Shown: positions 54,975-63,716 of the stretch, piece by piece
How the letters are laid out: every line of letters starts with the position of its first letter
Numbering within the stretch: the first letter of the stretch is position 1
Source: Pseudoalteromonas sp. S16_S37
GTDB taxonomy: Bacteria > Pseudomonadota > Gammaproteobacteria > Enterobacterales > Alteromonadaceae
DNA length: 64,000 nt
Direction of reading: 5' to 3'
Assembly: GCF_014694405.1 (NCBI RefSeq)
Contig: NZ_JAAUWV010000022.1
Span: 1-64,000, forward strand
Notes under the pieces: generated by a model
The model's database searches: none
Told to the model about the DNA's origin: nothing
What the model saw: only the letters and a program-made list of their open reading frames with translations
Translations under genes and position numbers: made by a program

Positions 54975-56300
54975 ATGAGAGAATTATTCACAAATAATGA
55001 GTTTAAGCTCCATTGGGTTGGCATGTCGCTGACCCAAATCGGCGCTTATTTTACCTTAATTGCCCTGCCTTGGCTGACGCTAGAGGTCACCGAGAATGAT
55101 CCTATCGAACTTGCAATTGTGATGGCATGTTTTGGCGTGCCTCACAGTATTTTTATTCTTATTGGTGGCGTATTTAGCGACAGGTTAACGCCACTGACGG
55201 TGGTTCGAGCTGGCAGGCTTGGCTTTGCGTTAAGTACGCTCGTATTTTCTGCTTGTTTAATGGTATGGCCAGCCAATATTGCAATGCTGATCACATTTGC
55301 CATAACCGCGGGGAGTTTTTCAGCACTGTGTTTTCCGGCCAATCAATCTATCATTCCTCACATAGTACCAAACTCAAGTATTTTAGCAGCCAATGTGCTG
55401 ACTATGGGGGGGAATTTTATAATTCAATCATTTGCGCCAGTACTGGTGGGTTTGTGTTTATTGTGGGCTAAGTCTTTTATCACAACGCTAATCCCTGGGC
55501 AGATTGAACATCAACATCTCACTTTTGCGTTTTTGGTTGATGCAATGTTGGTGTTAGTCGCAGCAGCTTGCTCATTGATGATGCGCCCTCAAAAGCGCTC
55601 AACAGATAGTGATAGCAAACTACTGAACAAGCTTCATCAAGCCATTATAGATAGCTTTAAATACACTTTCGGCCATCCGAACTTAAGTTTAATTGTTAGC
55701 TATCTTATGCTTATTTCTATTTTGATATATGGGCCACTGGTCATCTTTATTCCCTATTTAGCCAAAGTACACCTTGCTACTAACGAAGCCGGATTGAGTT
55801 ATTTATTTGCAAGTCAGGGAATTGGTACTTTTATCGGTGCAATGCTGGTGATTATACTCAAACCTAAAATGCGCTATTTGGGCATGTATATCTTAGTGTT
55901 AGATTTACTCGCTGCGGTTGCTTTTATTTGCCTTGGCTTTCAAAGCTCCCAAATAACCCTATGCATTCTGCTAATGATACTCGGCTGTACCACTGGATTT
56001 GCAATCGTTGCTGGCACAACTTGGTATCAGTTACATGTGCCAATGAATAAATTATCAAGCGCCATCGGCATCGTGCTGTTTGCTGTGCACGGATTAGTAC
56101 CTATTTCTTCAATTACCTTGGGAACGTTACTTGATATCGTCGATATTAATACTGCGACTTCAATACTTGGAGGGCTTGCAGCAGCCGCGTGTCTCATTGG
56201 CCTGAGCTTGCAACGTGTGCGCAATATGGGACAAGTAAATGATCAAGGCGAACCTGAAACTCTAGCATATGAAAGGACCTCCAATGGCAAAGTTTGTTAA
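54975..56300 (+). CDS. MFS exporter (EntS-like) of the biosynthetic cluster
   Basis: 441 residues with 12 predicted membrane helices and two six-helix halves joined by a cytoplasmic loop (MMRPQKRSTDSDSK). The GVFSDRLTPLTVVRAGR segment is the MFS signature loop after helix 2, as in the MFS_3 group that exports siderophores such as enterobactin. It most likely exports the PKS-NRPS product, or gives self-protection. The acetyltransferase start lies inside its 3' end. Confidence 0.85.
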   Translation: MRELFTNNEFKLHWVGMSLTQIGAYFTLIALPWLTLEVTENDPIELAIVMACFGVPHSIFILIGGVFSDRLTPLTVVRAGRLGFALSTLVFSACLMVWPANIAMLITFAITAGSFSALCFPANQSIIPHIVPNSSILAANVLTMGGNFIIQSFAPVLVGLCLLWAKSFITTLIPGQIEHQHLTFAFLVDAMLVLVAAACSLMMRPQKRSTDSDSKLLNKLHQAIIDSFKYTFGHPNLSLIVSYLMLISILIYGPLVIFIPYLAKVHLATNEAGLSYLFASQGIGTFIGAMLVIILKPKMRYLGMYILVLDLLAAVAFICLGFQSSQITLCILLMILGCTTGFAIVAGTTWYQLHVPMNKLSSAIGIVLFAVHGLVPISSITLGTLLDIVDINTATSILGGLAAAACLIGLSLQRVRNMGQVNDQGEPETLAYERTSNGKVC

Positions 56301-56922
56301 TCACTTTTTCCCTGCTGACTGTGCATCACCAATCCATGTGCTTCACGAGACAGGGGTGATGTTTAAAAATACACCTCAGCTGCTAGGCACACCGAGGTTC
56401 GCATATGTCGAAATATATGAAAACACCATGCAACCTCCAAATGGCGTTACTATTGACCATTTCCAACACCATATAAGTTTCGGCAGAGACGCCTTTTTAG
56501 ACTCTAGCAATGCTGCTGCATTTCCTAACGATTTAGTGAAGTTAACTATTGTAAAACGTCCCAACTTTAGCGCCGGCAAAATCATCATTGGCGACAATGT
56601 TTGCTTACAGGGCACCGCCATTGTCAGCTACGAATCGGTAACGATTGGTGATAATGCCCTATTTGGACCAAATGTAGTGATCATGGATTGTGATGGGCAT
56701 ACGCTAAGTGGCAGAAACAATGCCGATGAAGTAAGTCGACTCGTCACCAAACCAGTAAGCATTGGCAACAATGTTTGGATTGGTTATGGTGCAATTATTA
56801 CCAAAGGCGTGTCAATTGGTGATAATGCCGTAATTGGCGCTGGGAGCGTCGTACACAAAGATGTTCCGAGCAATACCGTATATGCTGGTAACCCAGCAAA
56901 GTTTGTTAAGAATGTAGAGTAA
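56284..56922 (+). CDS. CatB/hexapeptide-type acyltransferase
   Basis: About 212 residues from ATG 56284, preceded by AAAGGACC; an earlier in-frame ATG at 56269 lies upstream of this ribosome site and is less likely. A left-handed beta helix is built from (I/V)G-D-N repeats: IIIGDNVCLQGTAIV, VTIGDNALFGPNVV, VSIGNNVWIGYGAII, VSIGDNAVIGAGSVV, then the terminal VHKDVPSNTVYAGNPAKFV. This is the xenobiotic/O-acyltransferase fold using acetyl-CoA. It probably decorates the cluster's product or its sugar. Last gene of the operon. Confidence 0.87.
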   Translation: MAKFVNHFFPADCASPIHVLHETGVMFKNTPQLLGTPRFAYVEIYENTMQPPNGVTIDHFQHHISFGRDAFLDSSNAAAFPNDLVKLTIVKRPNFSAGKIIIGDNVCLQGTAIVSYESVTIGDNALFGPNVVIMDCDGHTLSGRNNADEVSRLVTKPVSIGNNVWIGYGAIITKGVSIGDNAVIGAGSVVHKDVPSNTVYAGNPAKFVKNVE

Positions 56923-57029
56923 TAATGTTGTTAAAAAATTGGTATAAGGACCTAAAAGTACAACAGAGTTAATTTTTACTCTTAGAGTTAATCTGAAGTA
57001 TATTCAATTCAAATAATCGTACTACCGAG

Positions 57030-57055
57030 CGAGGCCCAGTAATATCTTCGCCTCG
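57030..57055 (+). terminator. Probable terminator of the biosynthetic operon
   Basis: CGAGGC (57030-57035) pairs with GCCTCG (57050-57055), followed by TTTAAATT. It is about 110 bp after the acyltransferase stop. The stem is short. Confidence 0.45.
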
Positions 57056-57207
57056 TTTAAATTAGCTAACGTATCTAAGGTAGATTAAACTGCCTATTTG
57101 ATAATGCCTAAGCAATATTAATTTGCTAAAATAAAATGACTATTAAGATTTTTTGCAATGAAAAACGCCCAGAAAATTTAAATCATGAAAAAACCAGATG
57201 ACAAGCT

Positions 57208-57918
57208 ATGAAAGAGTTAAAACTTCACGAAAGCATCAAAATAACTAAACTTAATATCCCTGAAACGGAAAAACATGTATATATAATTGATGATTTCTTG
57301 GATAGTTTGGATAGTATTTTCGACTTTGCCTACAATATTGCTTACTTCAACCCTATGTTTGCAGAGCGTTCTTTTTTTCCCGGAATAAGAGACAGCATGC
57401 CAATGCCATATATGAGAGGCTTGGAGCGATTTTTTACTGAAAATATATTAACAGATCTATCAAATGATTATGATAAAGTTATTTTTCACAGAAGCTTGTT
57501 ATCATTAGTGACTTGCACACCTGATAAACTTGTTACTGAACAAAGAATGCCACATATAGACACCTTTGATGCATTGCATTTTGCATTTGTTCATTACTTA
57601 TATGATGAAGATTTTGGCGGTACAAGTATTTACAAATATAAACCAGTAAACCTTATTGAATTCAATGAAGAGCATGCTGAGCACCTAAGAAGTATGGTTG
57701 AAGATGTAAATAATTATCCCAATGAACACGCAGGTTATATTAATGAAAGCACAAGCATATTTGAGCAAGTATTAAAAATAGAGGCTAAAAAGAATAGGCT
57801 TGTTATTTATCCAGGTAATATATTGCATAGTGCCAATATTAAATCAGATAACGACTTTAGCCGAGATCCAAAAAAAGGACGGCTATCGATCTCTTCATTT
57901 GCAACAATAACCAAATAA
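57208..57918 (+). CDS. DUF6445-like putative 2-oxoglutarate/Fe(II)-type protein
   Basis: 236 residues. No signal peptide or membrane helix. Candidate facial-triad residues are visible: H-x-D in MPHIDTFDALHFAFVHYLY (about 127-129), a distal His in YPGNILHSA, and Arg in GRLSISSF, in the order of a double-stranded beta-helix oxygenase. Such DUF6445 proteins are often found next to tryptophan-halogenase-like genes and TonB receptors in Alteromonadales and Caulobacter. It is convergent with the halogenase-like gene. Activity is not known. Confidence 0.6.
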   Translation: MKELKLHESIKITKLNIPETEKHVYIIDDFLDSLDSIFDFAYNIAYFNPMFAERSFFPGIRDSMPMPYMRGLERFFTENILTDLSNDYDKVIFHRSLLSLVTCTPDKLVTEQRMPHIDTFDALHFAFVHYLYDEDFGGTSIYKYKPVNLIEFNEEHAEHLRSMVEDVNNYPNEHAGYINESTSIFEQVLKIEAKKNRLVIYPGNILHSANIKSDNDFSRDPKKGRLSISSFATITK

Positions 57919-57935
57919 AATCGTTATTAATTTGA

Positions 57936-57970
57936 GTGACTAGCAACAGGTATGAACCCGTGCTAGTCAC
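57936..57970. terminator. Bidirectional hairpin between convergent genes
   Basis: GTGACTAGCA (57936-57945) pairs exactly with 57961-57970, loop 15 nt. It lies between the DUF6445-like and halogenase-like genes and probably ends both transcripts, although T-runs are weak. Confidence 0.6.
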
Positions 57971-57979
57971 AACTGATTT

Positions 57980-59515
57980 TTAGATAGTCTGTAAACCATA
58001 TTTTTTTATTTTATCTATCAGTTCTCTATGCTTAGGGAGCTTGTTTCTCAAATATTTATCGTAGCTTTCTCTTCTGTCAAAATGCGTTTTGATTTCTGCA
58101 TCCGACATTGTGCACTTTTCCTCAGTGGCCGTTTTATAATTCATTCCGTACAGTACAAATAAAAAATTCTCTAAAAAAAACACTTCGAATTGGCTAAAAA
58201 AGTCATCCTTTACCGGAATAAAGTCTTCCCAAAGCTTTAACCGCTTATTGAGGCTAATAGGTATTGACTTATTTTCTCTATTTTCCTTCCAAAAAGCCGA
58301 GTCGGTGCGGTCCGAGATACAGTAATGCAGCTTGATAAAATCAACCACTCGCTCCCACGCATACTGCATGGATTGATTAAATCTTTGCTCTAAATATTCC
58401 ATTTGCGAGACGTTAGTGGGGAAACGCTGAGTCAAAAATTTTGCACAAAAGTCAGTGAGTAAAATAGAGGTGGCTTCCAGCGGCTCTAAAAACCCTTGTG
58501 CCAAGCCTAATGCAACACAATTCTTGTGCCAGAATTTTTCTCTATACCCGACCTTCATCGGGATCTGTCGATACTCCACTTCATTTTTCTTGTTACCCAG
58601 ATACTTATCAAACTTTGTAACCGCGTCTTCATCTGACATATGTTTACTGGAGTAAACAAAACCTACCCCTCTGCGGCTAGATAGTGCTATATCCCAGATC
58701 CAACCAGCTTGATGTGCCGTTGCGATTGTATAAGGAGGGATCTCATCATCTGGCTCAGTTGGCACCTGAACTACAAGCGCTTTATCAACGAGCAGCGTAT
58801 CTGAGACGCTTTTAAAAGGAACATTGAGTGTTTTATCGATTAACAGAGAGTTAAAACCAGAACAATCAATGTAAAAATCAAACTGCAGCTGCCCAAACTT
58901 ATCTGTTTTTAACGATGTGATCATCCCATCATTATTGCAGTTTACTTCAGTGACATTAGCATCGATATGCTCAACAGCAAACTTTTGAGTCGCATTCTTA
59001 GCCAGTAGTTGAGCAAATTTACCTGCATTTAAATGATATGCGTAGGCTAAATCAGCTTGATATTGAGGTGTTGTAATATCTTTTGGTGCGAGGCCAAGTT
59101 CGCAAATTTGATGTTGAGGGGATAAATAATCACCATAGTGTTTGTCTGAACTGTGATTATCTAGCCATCGCTTAGTCAGCACCTTTGCTTCAGCCGAATG
59201 AGGCACATCAAATAAATGATGGAAAAAATTTCCGTCACCATGGACATGCTTATCCATCCAATTAACAAACTTTATTGACTGCTTGAAAGTAGCATCACAT
59301 TCTCTAATAAATTCAGACTCACTAATTCCAAAGCTTGACAGTGTATGTCTAATATCTGGCACTGTTCCTTCACCAACCCCAATTGGAGGAACATCTGATG
59401 ACTCAATTAAGGTAACGGACACATCACTTCGTGCCAGCATAGCTTTTCCTAGATGGTTTGCAGCCAACCAACCGGCAGTTCCACCACCCACTATAACAAC
59501 TCTTTTAATATCCAT
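57980..59515 (-). CDS. Flavin-dependent tryptophan-halogenase-like protein
   Basis: 511 residues. FAD site GGGTAGWLAAN (residues 10-20), the catalytic-type lysine K78 in TFKQSIKF at the place of PrnA K79, and a GFLEPLEATSI motif near the active-site Glu region. The WxWxIP motif that blocks monooxygenation reads WIWDIA, so the proline is replaced by alanine. TonB-receptor-linked members of this family are common in marine bacteria and some halogenate indoles in vitro, but native substrates are unknown. It has its own promoter after the terminator of the receptor gene. Confidence 0.85.
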   Translation of the reverse strand: MDIKRVVIVGGGTAGWLAANHLGKAMLARSDVSVTLIESSDVPPIGVGEGTVPDIRHTLSSFGISESEFIRECDATFKQSIKFVNWMDKHVHGDGNFFHHLFDVPHSAEAKVLTKRWLDNHSSDKHYGDYLSPQHQICELGLAPKDITTPQYQADLAYAYHLNAGKFAQLLAKNATQKFAVEHIDANVTEVNCNNDGMITSLKTDKFGQLQFDFYIDCSGFNSLLIDKTLNVPFKSVSDTLLVDKALVVQVPTEPDDEIPPYTIATAHQAGWIWDIALSSRRGVGFVYSSKHMSDEDAVTKFDKYLGNKKNEVEYRQIPMKVGYREKFWHKNCVALGLAQGFLEPLEATSILLTDFCAKFLTQRFPTNVSQMEYLEQRFNQSMQYAWERVVDFIKLHYCISDRTDSAFWKENRENKSIPISLNKRLKLWEDFIPVKDDFFSQFEVFFLENFLFVLYGMNYKTATEEKCTMSDAEIKTHFDRRESYDKYLRNKLPKHRELIDKIKKYGLQTI

Positions 59516-59568
59516 AACAACACCTAATGGCTATTCAAAATTCTGTGATTTACTAACGATATAGTAAT

Positions 59569-59598
59569 AAAAAAGCCCAGCAATAGCTGGGCTTTTTT
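59569..59598. terminator. Rho-independent terminator downstream of the TonB receptor gene
   Basis: AAAAAAGCCCAGC (59569-59581), loop AATA, and its exact complement ending in six T (59586-59598). It works for the minus-strand receptor gene, 12 bp after its stop, and separates it from the halogenase-like gene. Confidence 0.93.
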
Positions 59599-59610
59599 CG
59601 ATCTTTTCGG

Positions 59611-62241
59611 TTAGAAGCGAACAGCTACACCCACTTTATAGCGTGCTTCACCTTCGAAACTCCACACTGGGAAGTCGTTCAGTAAATCAGGGTTAGGCAA
59701 CGTTGTTGATGTGTGGTTGTTACCTAACTGAATACTATCTTCTTCTGTTAGGTTGATACCTTCAAAAGTAAGATCTAAGTAATCAGTAACCGAGTATGTA
59801 GCACTGAAGTCAAGTTGACCATATGCTTTGTGCTCACGGTTGCCATACCAACCTGGTGCTTCACGAATGATAAACTCTGAACGCCAGTTGTATGCTAAAC
59901 GAGCCGAGAAGTTATCTTGCTCATAGAAACCAACTAAGTTGTAGGTATTCTTTGAAGAATCAGAGAATACACCTACTCTATCAGGGTAGTTTTCAGCTGG
60001 TGCTTCAGTATCTGCATACGTGTAGTTAAATGAGTAACCAAATCCATTGTCAAAAGCATCTTGAATTTGGAACTCGATACCTTCGATTGAACCACCACTA
60101 CCATTGGTTGACTTGCTGATTGTCCAACAGTCATATTGGCCAGCGCCACAAGGCGGCTCACCCGCATCTGGGTTATCTTTATAAACTGGGATTTCGATAC
60201 CAATTTGCTGGTTAGTTTGCTGTTGAGTCGAAATGAATGAGCTAACTTCTTTAGTGTAGTAAGTCAAACTGATTAAACCGTCACTGCTGAAGTACCATTC
60301 AATACCGATATCTGCTTGGAAAGCCTTAAATGGGCTAAGGCCAACATTACCAGTTTGAAGAACTTCGTTTAAAGGACGGTTATCGGTGTAACCTGCCAAG
60401 CTACGAGTCGCAAACAAATCTGCATAGTTTGGACGAGAGATAACTTGTGCTGCTGATGTACGAAGAATAACGTCTTCTGTTACATCAATTGCTAAGTTCA
60501 AGCTTGGTAAAAACTCACTGTAATCAGCTTTGTCAGTTGTAAGTGTTGTCGCATACTGACCTGTTGTACTCAAATCGTAATAATCTGATTCAATATCTGT
60601 TGCGATATAACGTAAACCGATGTTACCACGAACACTGTCACCGCTAAATTCAGCCATTGCATATAGAGCTGTATTTTCCTCTTCTACAGTACCATAAGCT
60701 TGAGGGCGTTGCGTGTAACCTTCAGTCATAGCTAATGAATCTGCGATCATTAGATCCATATTAGGCTCTGGTAAAATAAAACCACCACCTGCTGAAACTG
60801 TGCCTGGATAGTATTCAGATGCACTTCTCATTGGACGAAGGTCAACATTTACGTTAGCACCGTTACCATCTTGTACTACCTTGTGGTCAGCATAGCGGAA
60901 GCCTGCTTTAATACCTGTAATGATCCCTAGGTCTAACGGAATATCAAAATCTAAGTTGAAGTATGTTTCTTCATCCGTATCTGGGTTGTACTCTGGCGCC
61001 CATGTTTGTGGACCAATTGTGCCAGGTAAGATGCTCGCATTGTAGTTCTTGTTGGCAATATTATATTTTACAGTGTCACCAGTCATATCTACTGTACCAG
61101 TGAAATCTGCAGTATTGTTTGAGTACACACCAAAGTTAGCTGTTGTTACAGCACTTTTCGCATCTGTTTTACCAATGCGGCCTTTGAATGTGAAGCTATC
61201 AGCATTATATTGCCAATCGAAATCGATTGTATCTGATTCCATGCTAGCTTTACGCACCCAAGTTTGGAAAAACGCAGGGCCTGCACCATTACCCGCATTT
61301 GTTATATTCGCATACACACAGTTGCCAGATAGGTTTTGCTTCTCACAAGAGCCTTCACCTGGGAAAATGATAATTTGCGTATTTGCGTTATTCGCGCCTA
61401 ATTCAAGACTAGTTACGTTTAAACCAAGTAGCAATGAATCGCTTGGTTGATACTGAAATGCAGCGTAAAGCGCTGTTCTATCGCGCTCTTGTTGGAATGT
61501 AGTTGGTGCCATTGCACCACTCCAGCCACCTGAAGACTCAATACCATTACGCTGATAATCAATCTCGGATTTCGCACCAGAGATTAATACACCAAAGCTT
61601 TCGTCTTCATTTTTCCAGCTATATAAGCCAGACACTTCTGGGTCTGTTTTTTCAGAAACTGTGCCATAGTCACCTTTAAGGCTGCCAAAGGCTGTGTTTG
61701 CATCAAGATCTAGAGGCTTACGTGTTTTAACAATAACAGTACCACCGATACCACCTTCAACGATATTTGCTTGTGAAGATTTATATACTTCTAAACCACC
61801 AACTAACTCAGAAGGAAGTAAAGAGTAGTTAAAACTTCTGTCAACAGCTTGCTGATCAAACCAGCTTGTTGATGCGATTGAGTGTCCGTCGAGTAATGTA
61901 CGAGTTAATTGCGCAGATGCACCACGAATTGAAACCTGCTGGCCTTGGCCAAACTGACGAGATACACTTACGCCAGAAATACGTGCAAGCGACTCACCAA
62001 CGTCTCCGTCCGGAAATTTACCTACATCTTCTGCAGTTACAACATCAACTACGGCATTGGCAAAACGCTTACCGTTGATATTTTCTTTGTTTGAGGCACG
62101 AATACCACGCACTTCAATTACTTCAACATCTTCTTTAACTTGGTTGTTTTCAGCAGCAACTGCTACGCCTGAGATGCCTGCACTTAGTACAAGACCGACG
62201 TTAACTGCTAGTAAGCTTTTCTTAAAATTATTAGCTAACAC
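59611..62241 (-). CDS. TonB-dependent receptor, probably NagR-controlled (NagP-like)
   Basis: 876 residues with a signal peptide (LLAVNVGLVLSAGISGVAVAA), a TonB-box-like VEVIEVRGI, a plug domain with FPDGDVGESLARISGVSVSRQFGQGQQVSIRG, and a barrel ending in RYKVGVAVRF. The length and the AL-type ADVNKENINGKRFAN region match carbohydrate receptors of Alteromonadales. Two LacI/NagR-type operators lie upstream, so GlcNAc or chitooligosaccharides are the likely cargo. It is monocistronic, ending in a strong terminator, with the halogenase-like gene just downstream. Confidence 0.88.
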   Translation of the reverse strand: MLANNFKKSLLAVNVGLVLSAGISGVAVAAENNQVKEDVEVIEVRGIRASNKENINGKRFANAVVDVVTAEDVGKFPDGDVGESLARISGVSVSRQFGQGQQVSIRGASAQLTRTLLDGHSIASTSWFDQQAVDRSFNYSLLPSELVGGLEVYKSSQANIVEGGIGGTVIVKTRKPLDLDANTAFGSLKGDYGTVSEKTDPEVSGLYSWKNEDESFGVLISGAKSEIDYQRNGIESSGGWSGAMAPTTFQQERDRTALYAAFQYQPSDSLLLGLNVTSLELGANNANTQIIIFPGEGSCEKQNLSGNCVYANITNAGNGAGPAFFQTWVRKASMESDTIDFDWQYNADSFTFKGRIGKTDAKSAVTTANFGVYSNNTADFTGTVDMTGDTVKYNIANKNYNASILPGTIGPQTWAPEYNPDTDEETYFNLDFDIPLDLGIITGIKAGFRYADHKVVQDGNGANVNVDLRPMRSASEYYPGTVSAGGGFILPEPNMDLMIADSLAMTEGYTQRPQAYGTVEEENTALYAMAEFSGDSVRGNIGLRYIATDIESDYYDLSTTGQYATTLTTDKADYSEFLPSLNLAIDVTEDVILRTSAAQVISRPNYADLFATRSLAGYTDNRPLNEVLQTGNVGLSPFKAFQADIGIEWYFSSDGLISLTYYTKEVSSFISTQQQTNQQIGIEIPVYKDNPDAGEPPCGAGQYDCWTISKSTNGSGGSIEGIEFQIQDAFDNGFGYSFNYTYADTEAPAENYPDRVGVFSDSSKNTYNLVGFYEQDNFSARLAYNWRSEFIIREAPGWYGNREHKAYGQLDFSATYSVTDYLDLTFEGINLTEEDSIQLGNNHTSTTLPNPDLLNDFPVWSFEGEARYKVGVAVRF

Positions 62242-62295
62242 AGGATTCCCCTTGAATCATTTTGTTGGAATTTTAAATCACTTCTGCCCAGTGAT

Positions 62296-62313
62296 GATGA
62301 CAACGCTGTCATC
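62296..62313 (-). promoter_or_regulatory. NagR/LacI-type operator 1
   Basis: GATGACAACGCTGTCATC: TGACA half-sites around a central CG, symmetric except for the AC/GC pair. It matches the LacI-family operators used by NagR for GlcNAc genes in Alteromonadales, as I recall the motif. It is 55 bp before the receptor start, where it could block RNA polymerase. Confidence 0.65.
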
Positions 62314-62606
62314 TAATAACAAACCATACACCGTAAATTACAAATTCGCTACATGTTTTTTGCTGAATTAATCAAAAAATATTCAACAATAACGTTAACC
62401 ATTTGATTTATAAAAAATTAAATTAATAATTGATATGTATTGTTACAAAATTACGAGTGAATATAGCATATGGAAACATTTTTTGGGGACAAAAACCGTT
62501 CGGTAGGAATAAAAAGATAAGATCTTTATGTTATCTATAACAAAAGAGCATAATTGCGTACAAAATAAAAACTTTGGCAGAAGTGTTCAAGGGTGATCAT
62601 ACGCAA

Positions 62607-62624
62607 AATGACAACGCTGTCATT
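62607..62624. promoter_or_regulatory. NagR/LacI-type operator 2
   Basis: AATGACAACGCTGTCATT, sharing a 16-bp core with operator 1 and 311 bp away from it centre to centre. It may allow looping with operator 1. No gene starts close by on the plus strand. Confidence 0.6.
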
Positions 62625-62947
62625 ATAGATTTTCATGTAACCTGTGTCTACATAATTAGTCTTTTTAAGCGCTATTTATGAGGTTACAGGCCAATATTTA
62701 CACATGATTTTGATAGTAAGACCAATCAGCTTAACTAAGAGGTCTATTTTGACGCAAAAATCCTTGTCGATAGCATCGCTACCGCGTCAGGTTTAATCCC
62801 TAAGAGTAATTAAGTGTCATTGCGTAGGTATAAGTTGGAGATACAGATTTTGTTATAGCTAAATCGCTCACGTGAAGCGCTAATTGGTTATCTTGCTGTG
62901 GGGCTTCTGGGGTTTTGGATGAGTCAAAATGAAAATAACGTTAAAGG
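62625..62947. other. Gene-free stretch between the receptor promoter and pgl
   Basis: No frame with a ribosome site or recognisable protein on either strand. It holds no hairpin I can name. Its role, beyond spacing operator 2 from the zwf-pgl terminator, is unclear. Confidence 0.4.
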
Positions 62948-62997
62948 TAAAAAACTGCAAAGCACACCACTCTTTCATTAAGTTAGGGTGCTTTGCA
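62948..62997 (-). terminator. Rho-independent terminator of the zwf-pgl operon
   Basis: On the minus strand TGCAAAGCAC (62997-62988) pairs with GTGCTTTGCA (62965-62956), then GTTTTTTACC. It lies 12 bp after the pgl stop, so the operon ends here and edd/eda are not directly downstream. Confidence 0.8.
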
Positions 62998-63008
62998 TTA
63001 TCACTATT

Positions 63009-63716
63009 TTATGGGCACCAAAACACGCTTAAATTGATGTCTGGGTGATTAATAACAGCACGAAGAGGAATATCATACTCAGAGCCTGCTTGTTTAGCTT
63101 GCTCATACACCGCTTTTTTCTCATCGCCACTAATCAAAAGAACTACTTGTTTGGAATTGGCGATCCCATTCAACGTTAAGGTCATGCGCTCAGTAATGCT
63201 ACCAGTGACTTCACTTTGCTTAGCATTAATGGCACAGACAACATCAGCAGTACTTAAACCATGCTCCAAGCCATTTGCGTGGGGAAATAACGAAGCTGTG
63301 TGTCCATCTGGACCCATGCCTAAAATAGTCACATCCGCTTGACCAAGTGATTTATACGCCTGCTCACATTCTGCCTGCCCTACAATGGCTGTTGGTGCAG
63401 AATTTTTCATAGTGACAAAACGTGCCTTTGATGCATGGTTTTGCAATAGCGTGCTCTTGATGAAAGCTTCATTCGATTTTTCGTGGTTCGCATCAACCCA
63501 GCGTTCATCAACCATTGCTACCGAGATTTTGTCCCAAGCAAGCGGTAAACCCGATAAGTGTTTATAAGCTGGCGCCGGTGATGAGCCGCCCGACACGAAC
63601 AAAACGGCACTGCCCTTTTCCTCAATCCCTGCCACTAATTTAGATTCAAGCAAGGTTGATAATTGCGCTGTAAGTTCCTCTTTAGAGTCAAAAAATCGCT
63701 CTGTAAGATTGGCCAT
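63009..63716 (-). CDS. pgl: 6-phosphogluconolactonase (DevB type)
   Basis: 235 residues. DevB/SOL-family motifs: LFVSGGSSPAPAYKHLSG, ISVAMVDERWVD, and LGMGPDGHTASLFPHA with the catalytic His region. It hydrolyses 6-phosphogluconolactone, the second step of the oxidative pentose phosphate and Entner-Doudoroff routes. The ATG overlaps the zwf stop by one base (TAATG), so the two genes are translationally coupled. Confidence 0.95.
   Translation of the reverse strand: MANLTERFFDSKEELTAQLSTLLESKLVAGIEEKGSAVLFVSGGSSPAPAYKHLSGLPLAWDKISVAMVDERWVDANHEKSNEAFIKSTLLQNHASKARFVTMKNSAPTAIVGQAECEQAYKSLGQADVTILGMGPDGHTASLFPHANGLEHGLSTADVVCAINAKQSEVTGSITERMTLTLNGIANSKQVVLLISGDEKKAVYEQAKQAGSEYDIPLRAVINHPDINLSVFWCP

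Noticed and set aside
57980-59515. Halogenase as part of the PKS-NRPS cluster
   Set aside because: It is on the opposite strand beyond terminators and next to a TonB receptor, as in receptor-linked halogenase-like genes, so a tailoring role is not supported.
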